A DNA stretch of 64,000 bases, from the NCBI GenBank assembly GCA_037447655.1, contig JBBHKE010003144.1, positions 97,612 through 161,611 of the forward strand, given 5' to 3'. Below, piece by piece: positions 24,773 through 35,312 of this stretch (the first letter of the stretch is position 1; every line of letters begins with the position of its first letter). Position numbers and translations under genes: made by a program. This stretch comes from Zygnema cylindricum (Eukaryota; Streptophyta; Zygnematophyceae; Zygnematales; Zygnemataceae). Under the pieces are notes generated by a model. It ran no database searches, had not been told where the DNA came from, and worked only from the letters and a program-made list of their open reading frames with translations.

Positions 24773-26075
24773 ATGGGCGGTGAGACTGCAACACGGATGC
24801 GTTACCCATCGTTACAGAACCAGCCAATGGCAATGAGTCACTTTCTGCACTTTTCATTGGGCGAAACACCCGGGATGATTCGAGCCAATAGAAATGGATG
24901 GCACCCCGGGGGATGATAATTTGAGGAAAACCGTTGCAAAGTACAGCACAAGATTTATCACCATCGCGAAAAAGTGCATCGGACGGTCACTATATATAAC
25001 ATCAAATCAGGAGGTAAATAGTGCAAACAATTCTTTAAGTAACGCTGACATGTATAGGCGGTGAACTGTTCTTTATTGAAACACGGATGCGTGAAGCATC
25101 TTACAAACTCCAACCAATGGCAATGAGCCACTCCCCTTACTCTTCATTGGGCAAAACACCCGGGACGATTCGAGCCAATAGCAATGGGCCACAACGGTGA
25201 TAATGATTAGGGGAAAAGTGTTGCAAAGTACAAAATTAGTGTCATCGTGAAGTGCATCGGACGGTCATAATCACTCCACGAAGTCAAGAGGTTATAACGC
25301 AAACAATTCTTCGCGTAGCCCTAACATCGATGGGCGGTGGACTGTACGTCTATACTGAAGCACGGATGCGAAAAGCAAAAGTTAAGAAAAGAACATTTCA
25401 AAAATTTGAATCTCGATCGATTGTTCCGTTTGAATCGTGCGTCTGGCTATGGAGCTGATAACTAGTGTGGATGTTTAAATTCCGGAGTGTCTTCCACGTC
25501 CGCTACTCTCAACGCTAACGTGGCGCCATGGCCTTTCCGATGCGTTTTCGTGTACTGCCTGTCGCAATGTCATCCAACGCGGTTACTTTCAACTCATTCG
25601 AGTCTTTTCTTCAATCTTAAAAGGCTTCGTTAGTAGTTATTTTACCCTCGTGTTGTTGATGTACTACTGTAGCAAAACAGAGACTTAGCAAGTGAAGCGA
25701 TTTAGGGTTTTAATTCACAAAAGGCTCATTTTTTGTTTGATCCTGTTTTTATTTTGCTCTTTTGTCTTGTTTCGACGCATCTAGCCTTTTTTTATTTTTT
25801 ATTTTTCGTGAAAGTGGATTTGCCAATCATCTTATTTTGGAAAATGGCAAGTGTTAGAGAACTAAATAATGATTTCAGGAGCCTTTTGCTTAAATACTAT
25901 CTTTGAGACTTTCTGAGCAACTCTAAGCTTAGACTTTAGCTATTCTATTTTTTTTTTTTTTTGGTTTGTCAACTCTTTCACCTCTTCGTTTTTCCTGTTC
26001 ACATTGTCCTGCTGTTTAGCCTGTTTTTAGTTTGTTTTTAGTTTCTTGTTCTCTTTTACCTTTTTTTTTGTGAAG

Positions 26076-28116
26076 ATGCAAGTGTCCTCTGAAATGAAAC
26101 TGTCGCCGGGTTCAGAACCTGACAACCTCCATAGTGAGGAAGTTGAGGTAAAAGGGGATAATACTCCAAGGGCAAAAGTTTCTTCTTTTACCGATAATGA
26201 CTCTGTGGAGGAATATGAAGAACAGGAGGATTCTGAGGAAGACTGGGAAGACACAGAGGAGGAATTACAAGAGGAAGTTGAAGAGGAAGTTGAAGAGGAA
26301 GGTAAAGACGGGGAAGGAAGGATAGGGTCACACGTCTCTGAGGGAATGGCGGTTGTAGAGATGCCAAAAGTGAGTCAAGAATATGAAAGTGTGGAGAAAG
26401 AGGAAGATAGCAACTTTGTTACCAGTGAGTATCCGGCACTGGCGGTTTCGGAGGAGAATTTTGAGGTTGAGGGAAATGATTACATTCCAAAACCATACAA
26501 TGGCGACAAAGAGGCATACCATGAGGAGGAAGAGGAGGAGGAGGAGGAGGGAGGGAGTGTGGAGGACAGAGAAGATTCAGATGAGGATTATGAGCAGGTC
26601 TTGGATGGGGAAAAGAACGACACGATATCGGTCTATTCACATTCATTATCTTTCAGGGCTGGAAGTACTGTAAACGGTGTTGATGTTGACGATTTGGATA
26701 CGGAAGAAGAGGAAGGTGGAAACACTCCCATGGATAAAATTTCAGATGAAAGAGTGACAGAAAAGCTTGTATCTTTAAGAGTACGTTCTGTGGACAGGGT
26801 CCAAGGAGTGAGGTTTGACGATGAGGAGGTAGAAGAGGGGGAGGAAGAAGAGGAGGCAGAAGTGGATGCAGGTGAGGAAGATAAGGATGACGGTAGTCAA
26901 CATGAGAATGGAGACGGAGTTGGGACGGAGTTTCTCCAGGAAGAAGGGAAGGAAGAAGGAGAGAGGAAGATGTTATCTCCAGAAGCAGAAAATGTTTCAG
27001 TTGAACAGCCAGCCCTCGATAGTAAAATTCCAGTTTCTTCAGTGGTGGAAGATGCTTCAGTTAAAGCTGCAGTTTCTGAGGTACTGATCCTTACCGCCAC
27101 CGGACATATTTCACTTACCTTTTTTTGGTCAAGCTTTGGTCAAATTTTGGTCAACTTCTGATCAACTTTTGGTGATATTACCCGATATTTGGTCAGCTTC
27201 TGGTCATTCTACCCGACAATTGGCCAAATGTTGAGTAACATGACCAAAAAAAGATGATCCAAGAATTATAAGTGAGATTATCTTGTGATAGTGCTTTGGA
27301 GTTGGATTTGTGGTTTGTGGTATTGGTTTTGTGTTTGCCTGTGTGAATGGGGCTCCTAATTGTTGTTATCATCCTAGTCAATGTCTGGAAGCATCCTGTA
27401 TCATCTGTGGCTATAAAAAGTACATGTTCGCCTTTTCAGAAAAAAAAAAAAAAAAAGACATCAGTGTTGCTCATGGGGGGTTCACTCAGGATCGTTTCAG
27501 AAAGCCAAGTATCTACATTCTTTTACTATGATCAACTACTGGCGAAGTTTGTTTGTCTATGTTTATCCTGGGGCCGAGGGAGGGTTTTTCTTTCTCGCTG
27601 AGCCAATGTTGACTCAGCATGTGTATTTAAAGACTAACAAATAGGTTCGTTAACCTGTAGTCGTCAACTTTTAGACACGTCTCTTGCAAGAACTTGAACA
27701 TTTTCCCACCGTGGTTGTGGAGTCAACTGCTTATCAAGTATAGTCAAGTATTGGTTTTTGTGTCAGACAGTGATGTATTGAACACTGGTTCCTAAGTGGC
27801 TAATGGTCTCTCTATGACTGGTCATGTGGTTGGGCATTCACAGACTACCAGTACGCAGTCCCTTTCACTAGACCGTAGGCGGTCTTCTGAAGGACCCGAA
27901 ACAAAGCAGGAAGATGCATCAAATGTGAATTCTCACAGATTAAGCGACTCAAATGCATCCGTGGACTCGAAAAGGCGTTTCAGTGAAGAAAGCGAAGCTA
28001 TGTCGTATTATTATGACTCGGACAACGATGATGACTTAAGGCCGCCAGGATGTTTTGGAGTGTGTCACGTGGTGGTAGACGTGATGAAGAAAATGGGTGT
28101 AAAGAAGGCAATGTGA
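26076..28116 (+). CDS. acidic, intrinsically disordered protein of unknown function
   Basis: The first large exon 26076-27080 encodes about 335 residues from MQVSSEMKLSPGS, very rich in Glu and Asp with runs such as EEVEEEVEEEG and EEEEEEEEGG, scattered Ser, and almost no hydrophobic core. A GTACTG donor follows GAG at 27080. A downstream reading frame at about 27798-28116 (ANGLSMTGHVVGHS, SLDRRRSSEG, EAMSYYYDSDNDDD, ending VKKAM and stop) looks like the last exon. The phase does not join directly to exon 1, so at least one small exon between 27081 and 27790 is missing from my model. I do not recognise the family. The composition suggests a nuclear or chromatin-associated acidic protein, but that is only inference. 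Confidence 0.5.
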
Positions 28117-28914
28117 AGCTATTGCCTTTTCCAGCTCAGGTATTTTCATTTTCTCTCAATAAGGATGTGTATGCCATTATTTGACAGGTTTATTAGTGCA
28201 TCGTGAGTTGAAGTACGGCTCATCTCAGCAGACATAGTCTAGTAGTTGTCTGTGTTGATATTTATTACCAGTCGTAATCATTATTACTAGTCAAAGTCTC
28301 CTCAAAATGGCAGCAGAGTGATAGTGTATATTTAGTCTTTGATATATCAATCGTTTATATATGGACAGGTGTTTACCAGTAGATGAAATTTTTGCCGGAG
28401 TATTTGAAGATCAGTTTATGAGGTCCTTGACCTTGTTGCTGGCAAACTTTGAAATAGGTTACAAATAGACTTGTGAACTAGGTAGTTTTTCATTTCCTTA
28501 CACTTTTTTGCCGGTTGTCATCAATGCTCTACATGTACTGATTTATATCTGTGATTATTCGCCGAGTTGGGCATCCAGATTGAACTGAAGTGCACATTGT
28601 CTGAGAGGATTGGAATAAAGACTGATACAGAAGAGTTTGCATTCCTTTGCTTGCTTTGACTACATATAAGTGACAGCCCCGCCCATGTAGTGTGGTCCTC
28701 TAAGTGAGGCAAGGTAGAAACATGAGAAAGGAAGTATAGAACCGCATGCCCTATGGAGCAGTTTTGGTCGACCTCAGGTTTGTTCTGCAAAGGCAAACAG
28801 GCGTGTTAAGAAGACCTCAAAAAACTGGCACACATTTTAGTCTGGAAGAGCATAATAGTGAGCATGAACCTCAATATCATCATCTTTGACGCCGTCGTTG
28901 ATATAGCTGTGGCT

Positions 28915-28916
<2 letters not shown>
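28117..28916. other. intergenic, no gene seen
   Basis: The 3' flank of the acidic-protein gene. No exon similarity to the next ADA2 exon (exon 4) is present on the minus strand, although the inverted ADA2 copy to the right would need it here if it were intact. Confidence 0.5.

Positions 28917-28990
<74 letters not shown>
28917..28990 (+). repeat. (TC)n microsatellite ending at an assembly gap
   Basis: About 37 uninterrupted TC repeats run straight into the run of Ns. The true length is unknown because the assembly stops in it. Confidence 0.97.
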
Positions 28991-29000
28991 NNNNNNNNNN
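28991..29000. other. assembly gap (10 Ns)
   Basis: Ten N characters, probably a placeholder of fixed size. The sequences on either side need not be adjacent in the real chromosome. Confidence 0.99.
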
Positions 29001-29203
29001 GAAGTGGTAAAGAACTACGATGAGTTGATGTGAGGAGAAACAGTGCAGTGCGCACAGTGAAGTTCTTGTAATGTTCGTGCTTCAAGAGGAAGTATAAGAG
29101 AACTTGGAACCCAGAGGTGAATCTTCTTGGTATCATGGTTTGGGATTTTGGACACCTATGTCCACCTCCGCTCCCAGCGGCTCCGGAGATGGTGACGTTG
29201 CGA
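29001..29203. other. 203 bp mirror-image segment (reverse, not reverse complement, of 29340-29542)
   Basis: Reading 29542 back to 29340 base by base, without complementing, reproduces 29001 to 29203 exactly, with no mismatch found in the 203 positions compared. The match stops at 29204/29339. The segment begins at the first base after the gap. No polymerase or recombination process copies DNA in this polarity, so this is most likely a software error in assembly or gap filling. Coding frames across it are not real. Confidence 0.95.
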
Positions 29204-29205
29204 GA

Positions 29206-31384
29206 ACCATAACATGGTAAGGATGATTTGCTTTGTGTGGCTTCAATTCGGCTCCCACGGAAAAACATTCCACACAAAGATCAAAATCGGTGCAGCGTGC
29301 ACACTTTATACGCACACTCGCCGAAATATCGCGCTGACAAGCGTTGCAGTGGTAGAGGCCTCGGCGACCCTCGCCTCCACCTGTATCCACAGGTTTTAGG
29401 GTTTGGTACTATGGTTCTTCTAAGTGGAGACCCAAGGTTCAAGAGAATATGAAGGAGAACTTCGTGCTTGTAATGTTCTTGAAGTGACACGCGTGACGTG
29501 ACAAAGAGGAGTGTAGTTGAGTAGCATCAAGAAATGGTGAAGAGAAAGAACATGAGTGGACGAACTATAGTAGAGGGAAAGCGGAAGACTGAAGATTTTG
29601 TACTGATACTTGTTGTCAGCTACTAGAATCGTTGAATCTTAAGTGTTATCTTTTGCTGTACATAAGATAATGTTGATAACACGAATTTTTAAGGTCGACA
29701 AGATGCTTCCATCTGGCTCTACCCGTCCTACCTTGTGCAAAAATTGCAACAGTATCAAACTAAAAGGCCTTTTTGGAACCCATATTCACATTAGGCACTC
29801 AAAACAACATGTAAACATAGAAAAAACTAATTTATTCATATAACATTTTACGCTTATCGAAAGTATCTATGAACAGCATAGCGAGATGGCCAGAGTATCC
29901 ATTTGAGAATACTGTGGTAAGCCATCTTTACAAGAATTTATATAATGATTAGAGTGACGTGATTTTGATACAATAAAATGCATCTTTAAGCACAGAGCAA
30001 TGTCATAAGAAGGATGCCCACAGTGATCTAAAACAGAGGTCCATCATTTGAACACACAAGGATACATGTTTGAAGTTACCCCATGTCAAGCATGTGAACC
30101 TCAAAACAGTTAGGCACAGATCGCTGTGTTTAAGCTCAAAAGGTTTCCAGCAATTTTGTGTTTTTAGGGGGAGATTGTGTGGTCTTTCTCTGGTCGTCCA
30201 AGATTGGGTTAGACAGGAATAAGGACAAGGTGCCCACTTTTGGAGGCCTGCACATGAGTTTATATGGACCATAGAGAATACTTCATTGTAAATCGGCTTC
30301 CAGGATCCACAGATATTCCGATTCATGAGTACATGAGACTTTGTAGGGCATACTTCCCTCTGATCCATGCTAGTCTCTTCTCTAACATCATTTAAAGTTG
30401 TAATCTCTCAATCAAATCCAATATGGCATACGTCCTTCAAAGTAATCACACCAAATATGAAGTTCCGGTGTTACCTCTACAACGGCTGATTTTTGTTTTA
30501 GTATTTATATGTGCTAACAAGGTTAACTGCCACTAATTTGGTTTGAGGAGCATCACGTCAGATATGCTGCACAATCATGTTGTGCATTGATGAAGGTCAT
30601 GGCCCACACCATAGACCAGAAGTATGGTATTTGTGCCGTATCATACGCACAAAAAGAGTAATAAAGACGTAGTACGCTAAAAGTACGGCGAAAATTCTAT
30701 ACTTTTGTTCATGGCCCACACTATGCATGCGTGAATGTATGTCCGCATGTACATGTATGCATGCGAGCATGTGTGAATGTGTGAATGGTGTCCGCATGTA
30801 GTACATACCAGCATATGTATATATCTCATGTACATTGTGCATGTCATTATCTCATGTATTTTATGTGTGTGATGCATGCAATTCATATATGTGAGGAACG
30901 TTATATGCGTAATGTATCTAATGTGTGTATTTATGAAATTATGTATATAGGTATGCTTATTATGCATGCATGTACATACTATACATAAATGCATGCCCGT
31001 AGAACTAGTCACATTTATGATGTATTTATGGAGAGTAGATAACAAATCGCATAATACAAGTTAACAATGCAAATATTGGTGTTCTTGTGAAGTGGCAACA
31101 GGAGGAGAACAGGCATCTCAGCAGAATCTACCTAACGAGGAGAGCTCCCATGGCTCGGATGCATTGGCCACACGACGTCGCTTGGACCTGATGAGAGCAG
31201 AGAGCCATAGTCAGCCGAGGCCATGCCACTTCACAGGAGAACTCAATTATAGGGTTGTGGCAAGACGTTGATTAAAAACAAACTTATCAACTTCCAACAT
31301 TCGGCACAAAGAAAGGCACCTGGCAGCAGCTGGAGAGGTTTCCTCTTCAGCAGCCGTGGCCGGAGCAGCCCGTGAGCGACCCAT
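29206..31384 (-). pseudogene. inverted partial copy of ADA2 (exons 1-3 only)
   Basis: On the minus strand this holds ADA2 exon 1 (ATG at 31384-31382, MGRSRAAPATAAEEETS), exon 2 (about 31130-31186) and the ZZ-finger exon 3 (ending 29208), with both introns. Exons 1 and 2 are identical to the main gene; exon 3 differs at two positions, both synonymous. Sequence after the exon 3 donor is replaced by the mirror segment and the gap, so exons 4-13 are absent from this copy. It may be a truncated duplicate, or the 5' end of a second ADA2 gene or allele joined here by mis-assembly. Confidence 0.85.
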
Positions 31385-31604
31385 TCTATCTGTAGGGTTC
31401 CTCGTTTAGATATATGCCAAAGAGAGGTTGCTCGTGCAGTCGCGTTAACGTAAGAAGGACGACTTTCGCCACTTAGCAAGGAAGAAGAACGCCACGTGGC
31501 AAACAAGCTATTGTACGAATGATGATGAGCTCCAAAAGGTGTTCAGTATGGACTGAGTATGGTCCAGCAAAACTTTTCCGTACAAACAAGGTTACGCTTT
31601 CTGC
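29206..31604 (-). repeat. inverted duplication of 2838-5212
   Basis: About 2.4 kb matches 2838-5212 as the reverse complement, including ADA2 exons 1-3, both introns, the CATA-rich tract and about 200 bp upstream. Coordinates sum to about 34418 at one end and 34442 at the other, so only small indels separate the copies. Intron sequence differs at several percent, exon sequence hardly at all. The outer boundary coincides with a transposon end at 31603. Confidence 0.9.
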
Positions 31605-31692
31605 ATAGATGTCCTATTCGTACGGATTTGGATTTTTTTACGAAAAATACGTAGTACTCGTTTGTTTCGTAGCTTTCGTAAATTTCGTACAT
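31603..31692. mobile_element. left-end fragment of the CATAGATGTCCTA element
   Basis: About 90 bp from CATAGATGTCCTATTCGTAC onward closely match the left end of the element at 23518-24772; the remainder and the right end are missing. It lies exactly at the outer boundary of the inverted ADA2 duplication. Confidence 0.75.
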
Positions 31693-31707
31693 GCTTTGCC
31701 CTTTGGT

Positions 31708-32189
31708 CATAGTTGTTCACGGCGTTTCGTGCGAACGATTTAATCGCGACGAATTATACGTAACAAACGCATTGAACCTTTTGAAAAAATCGTTAAAATC
31801 GTTAATGAATTATCTTCCGTACAATTCCGTACATATAAAGGAAATTGAGTTTTACATATAACGCAGTTTGTACATTGTCCGTACAATTCCCGTCTCTTTT
31901 CGTCATAGTCCGTACAATTTTGTTACAATTCCGTACGTTTCCCGTTAAATTTCTGTTCAGTTTACCGGACAGAAAGTACTACGAAGTGCAACGTATCTTT
32001 TAGTCAAATTCCGTACTTTATTGGCTCAAAACCGTACAGTTACTGTAAATACCGTACAGTTTCTGTAAATTATCCATTCAGTTTACCGGACAGAAAGTAC
32101 ATCGCGATTTTTTCCGATTTATTCAAAAGTCACGAATTATACGTTTTAATCGGAAAAAAGGAAAAAAACGTGCGATTTGAACAACTATG
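31708..32189. mobile_element. CATAG-ended TIR element (TTGTTCA type), 8 bp target duplication
   Basis: The ends are CATAGTTGTTCA and TGAACAACTATG; inverted similarity continues inward through TTAATCG and ACGAATTATACG. Perfect 8 bp repeats CCTTTGGT flank it at 31700-31707 and 32190-32197. It is 482 bp with no coding region. The interior holds repeated ACCGTACA and GTACAATTCCGTAC words. Confidence 0.85.
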
Positions 32190-32198
32190 CCTTTGGTT

Positions 32199-32654
32199 CA
32201 TAGTTCAAAAGTAGGTGACCGTACGCCCATACAATATGCCTATTGTATGCAAAACATACAATATGGCCTTAAGACCCATATTGTATTGGGCGCAAAATGA
32301 AATAAAATAGTAACAGGGTTGAGTTGCAGATGGATCGATAGAGAATTAAACGTCATGTCTAAATTTGAAAAAAAAATCGGACAAAAAAATCTTTTTCTGT
32401 GAGTTTTGAGCGACTTTTTATATAAACCGTCAGATTCGGACGATCTGACGGTCTTTGATGAAGTAATGATCTAAGAAGATCACATGAAAAGCCCATAACA
32501 CAACTTTCGATAGGACTATCGTCAGATTCGGACGATCGGACGGTTGCTGATGAAAGTGGCGACCTAAGAAGTTCACATGGAAAGCCCGTAACACAACTTA
32601 CGCTAAAGGCGGCCTACAGAAGGCCTACCAAAAAACACCTACTTTTGAACTATG
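32199..32654. mobile_element. CATAG-ended TIR element (AAAAGTAGGT type), copy 2
   Basis: Starts CATAGTTCAAAAGTAGGTG and ends with the inverse. The flanks CTTTGGTT (32191-32198) and GTTTGGTT (32655-32662) match at 7 of 8 positions. It is inserted one base from the right end of the previous element's target duplication. A larger relative is at 1816-2807. Internal repeats include a pair of CGTCAGATTCGGACGATC words at about 32430 and 32520. Confidence 0.8.
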
Positions 32655-32690
32655 GTTTGGTTGCCAAGGGCCTATCGTTTTTGTATAGTA

Positions 32691-32889
32691 CACCGTGAGT
32701 CGTTATTAGCCTTATGTAATGTATATCAGTACCCCAAAATATTGACATTGATACCTTAAATAGAATAGGCTACACTATTTAAGGAAGTGGACCATAATAT
32801 GCCACGTCTCTTGGCACTATATTAGAATGAATGACGCTAAATTTTTCTTTACTCTAATATTTTTTACAGTCTAGTAACGATTCAAGGTG
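32691..32889. mobile_element. TA-flanked MITE, diverged
   Basis: The ends are CACCGTGAGTCGTTATTAG and TAACGATTCAAGGTG with TA on both sides (32689-32690 and 32890-32891). It is 199 bp, the same family as 12577, 20608, 23747, 57277 and 62184 but with more mismatched ends, so probably older. Confidence 0.75.
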
Positions 32890-33927
32890 TACCATAAAAA
32901 ATGCGATAGATTTGCGATAGATGTTGTCGGTTCGTTGATAGCTATTTTGTCGACCTTCAAACTTCTTGCGGCTACGATTTTTGTACAGCTATTTTGTCGA
33001 TCGTCAAACTTCTTACGGCTACGATTTCTGTACGGTTGATATTTTTAAATCCAAGGACAAGTTGTTACGACGATATGGATATTGATTCATTTTGACGGTC
33101 GATGGGAAAATAATGTCAACAGTTCATTCCGCAGGTACGGTATTGTACCGTTCAGTATTGTACTGTACATTACTATGTTCCCCGCGTGTCCCGTTTCGAT
33201 TTATGAGACCGGCGGTTGTGGACTGTCATGTCAACAGCTCCCCGTGTCTCGTCATTAGAGCACGAATCTGATTCTCTTCCTGTCAGACACTACCTCTGTC
33301 TCCCTTTCCCTCATTCCCTCCCCCCCCCCCTTTCCCCATCATCAATTCTAAATAATTGGAATATTCAATAGAGGAAAGAGGGAGGGAGAGGGAGAGGGAG
33401 CGGGAGAGGAAAAGTGCAGATGTTTATTTTGTGACTGGAGGGTGAGAAGGAAGCTATTGCCAGGTAAGTCGTCACAGTTGGTGCCTTGGCCGCCCTCACA
33501 AGTAACCAACAGACTGTTGCTAATGTTGTCTTTTTGTTTCTCTGTCTTTTTACATGTACTAGACTGTTTTATTTTATGTTATCTTTTTGATTGGTTTTTT
33601 TTTAGATCAACTTATAGTATGCATTTTGGATTGAAGGATGCAAATAAATATGTTCATGAGTCACGGATGTGGATTATAAGGGTTGGTGGATCAGATATTC
33701 GGATTTTTCACCAAGTGTAAAATTTGGATCATTCTAGTGCAATTATGGCACTACTAGCGAAGTAGTTTCATATGGAGCTTCCCTTTTCTTAGATTAATCA
33801 ACTTAGGGCTTTTATTCACAAGTTTATAGTTGTGTTATCAACGATAATACACTCAAATATTGGGTACAATACCCAAATAATGTGAGTAACACATAAAGTT
33901 ATATCAAACAAAATTACACCAAACCAT

Positions 33928-34425
33928 CCTTGACGTCGTAGGCCGCGGGTCAATTGTCGCGATCACTTTGTCGTCGTCGCTGTATTGTAGGGTAGCGGTT
34001 TCGAACCATCATGTCAAGGGTACAAAGAATCGATCGTCGCCGTCGGTGTGATATCGTTTCACTTACTTGTACGGTTAACTCGCATCGACGGCATCCTGGT
34101 ACCTGTCGTGGCCACCTTGATGTCGTCGGCCGCGGATCAACTAATGCGATCACTTTGTCGTCGTTGATGTACCGTAGTGTAGCGGTTTCGAACCGTCTTG
34201 TGAAGGGTACAAAGAATCGATCGTCTACGTCGCTGCGATATCGTTTCACTTACCTGTACGGTTAACTCGCATTGACGGCATCTTGGTACTTGTCGCGGTC
34301 ACCTTGATGTCGTCGGCCGCGGGTCAACTAACGCGATCACTTTGTCGTCGTCAGCTCACTTTGTCGTCGTCGCTGTACTATAGTGTAGCGATTTCAAACC
34401 GTCCTGTTAAGCGTACAAAGAAGCT
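33928..34425 (+). repeat. ~188 bp tandem repeat, about 2.7 units
   Basis: Units start at about 33928, 34113 and 34302 with CTTGATGTCGTCGGCCGCGG and continue through GCGATCACTTTGTCGTCG, GTAGCGGTTTCGAACCGTC, GTACAAAGAATCGATCGTC and CTTACTTGTACGGTTAACTC. Units are roughly 85-90% alike by eye. Open frames in it on both strands have no family features. Confidence 0.8.
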
Positions 34426-34429
34426 TGGT

Positions 34430-35060
34430 CCGTAATTTTTGTGTAGAGATTACCATTATCTCCCATCTTCTTTCTTTTTCCCCTTGAATTGGATTATGTT
34501 CCTCGTCTATTTTTAATTTTCTTTATGCTTTACGAATTGTCACTCTTTCCATTCATTTGTGAAGGCTTGAAATATTCAGTAAGTGGTTTTTTACATATTA
34601 AATGATATATAGTGGTTTGTGTGAAGTTTATCTTATGTTTTTTTTTTTAATGTATGTTTTATGTTTTAATTTTTAAATAAATCCTATTTTGTTTGTCTAT
34701 TTCCTTCTTTTTACATGTTTGGGAAAGTTTGTATTAAAATCATATTGTTTTGTTATTTCATTTGTTTTTTAATGTTTATTTTTTTTTTGTTATTCAGGTG
34801 TAAGTGTTTTTTTTTCGGCTCTTGGGAGTTATATTTTAGGTAAGCTCATTATGACACGAAAACCTCCTTTTAGATTACATGTTACAAGGTTTGGGAATTG
34901 TTTGTTTCTTGCTTTTTCCTTGTTATTGTTTGGTTGTGACTATAAATATTCTTATGTAAAAAAGGTAATTATTAGTTTTTTATTTTGTCATTGGGATGAG
35001 CATGCTATTTTTTTTAATTGTGGACATAACACTCAATTTATGGACTTTAATCATTATCAA
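34430..35060. other. AT-rich non-coding
   Basis: T-rich DNA between the tandem repeat and the GAT tract. A frame from 34851 runs into the GAT repeat and is not credible as a gene. Confidence 0.4.
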
Positions 35061-35066
35061 ACGTAT

Positions 35067-35272
35067 ATGACGATGATGATGTTGATGATGATGATGAGGA
35101 TGACGACGATGATGATGATGAGGATGATGAGGATGATGAGGATGATGAGGATGATGAGGATGATGATGATGATGAGGAGGATGATGATGATGATGATAAC
35201 GATGATAACGATGATGATAATGATGATGATGATGATGATGACGATGATGATGATGATGATGATGATGATGAA

Positions 35273-35303
<31 letters not shown>

Positions 35304-35312
35304 TTCATGAGA
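35067..35312 (+). repeat. (GAT)n / (ATG)n microsatellite
   Basis: About 245 bp of GATGATGAT with GAGGAT, GACGAT and AACGAT variants. It gives poly-Met, poly-Asp or poly-His frames depending on register. No surrounding exon. Confidence 0.9.

Larger units (their letters stand above)
23283..25390 (+). repeat. ~285 bp tandem repeat with inverted CCAAT boxes (interrupted)
   Basis: Units: partial 23283-23517, about 24773-25066, about 25067-25338, and a start at 25340-25390. Each unit carries AACACGGATGCG, then CCAATGGCAATGAG, CATTGGGCAAAACACCCGGG, GATTCGAGCCAATAG, GCATCGGACGGTCA, and CTAACATCGATGGGCGG. Three CCAAT/ATTGG boxes per unit lie about 40-60 bp apart. One unit has TATATATAACA at about 24993. 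The array ends about 690 bp before the acidic-protein gene and may supply promoter elements. A transposon (23518-24772) splits it between the first two units. Confidence 0.8.

Noticed and set aside
29133-29277. Extended frame past the ZZ exon of the inverted ADA2 copy
   Set aside because: The extra residues come from the mirror segment and are an artefact.
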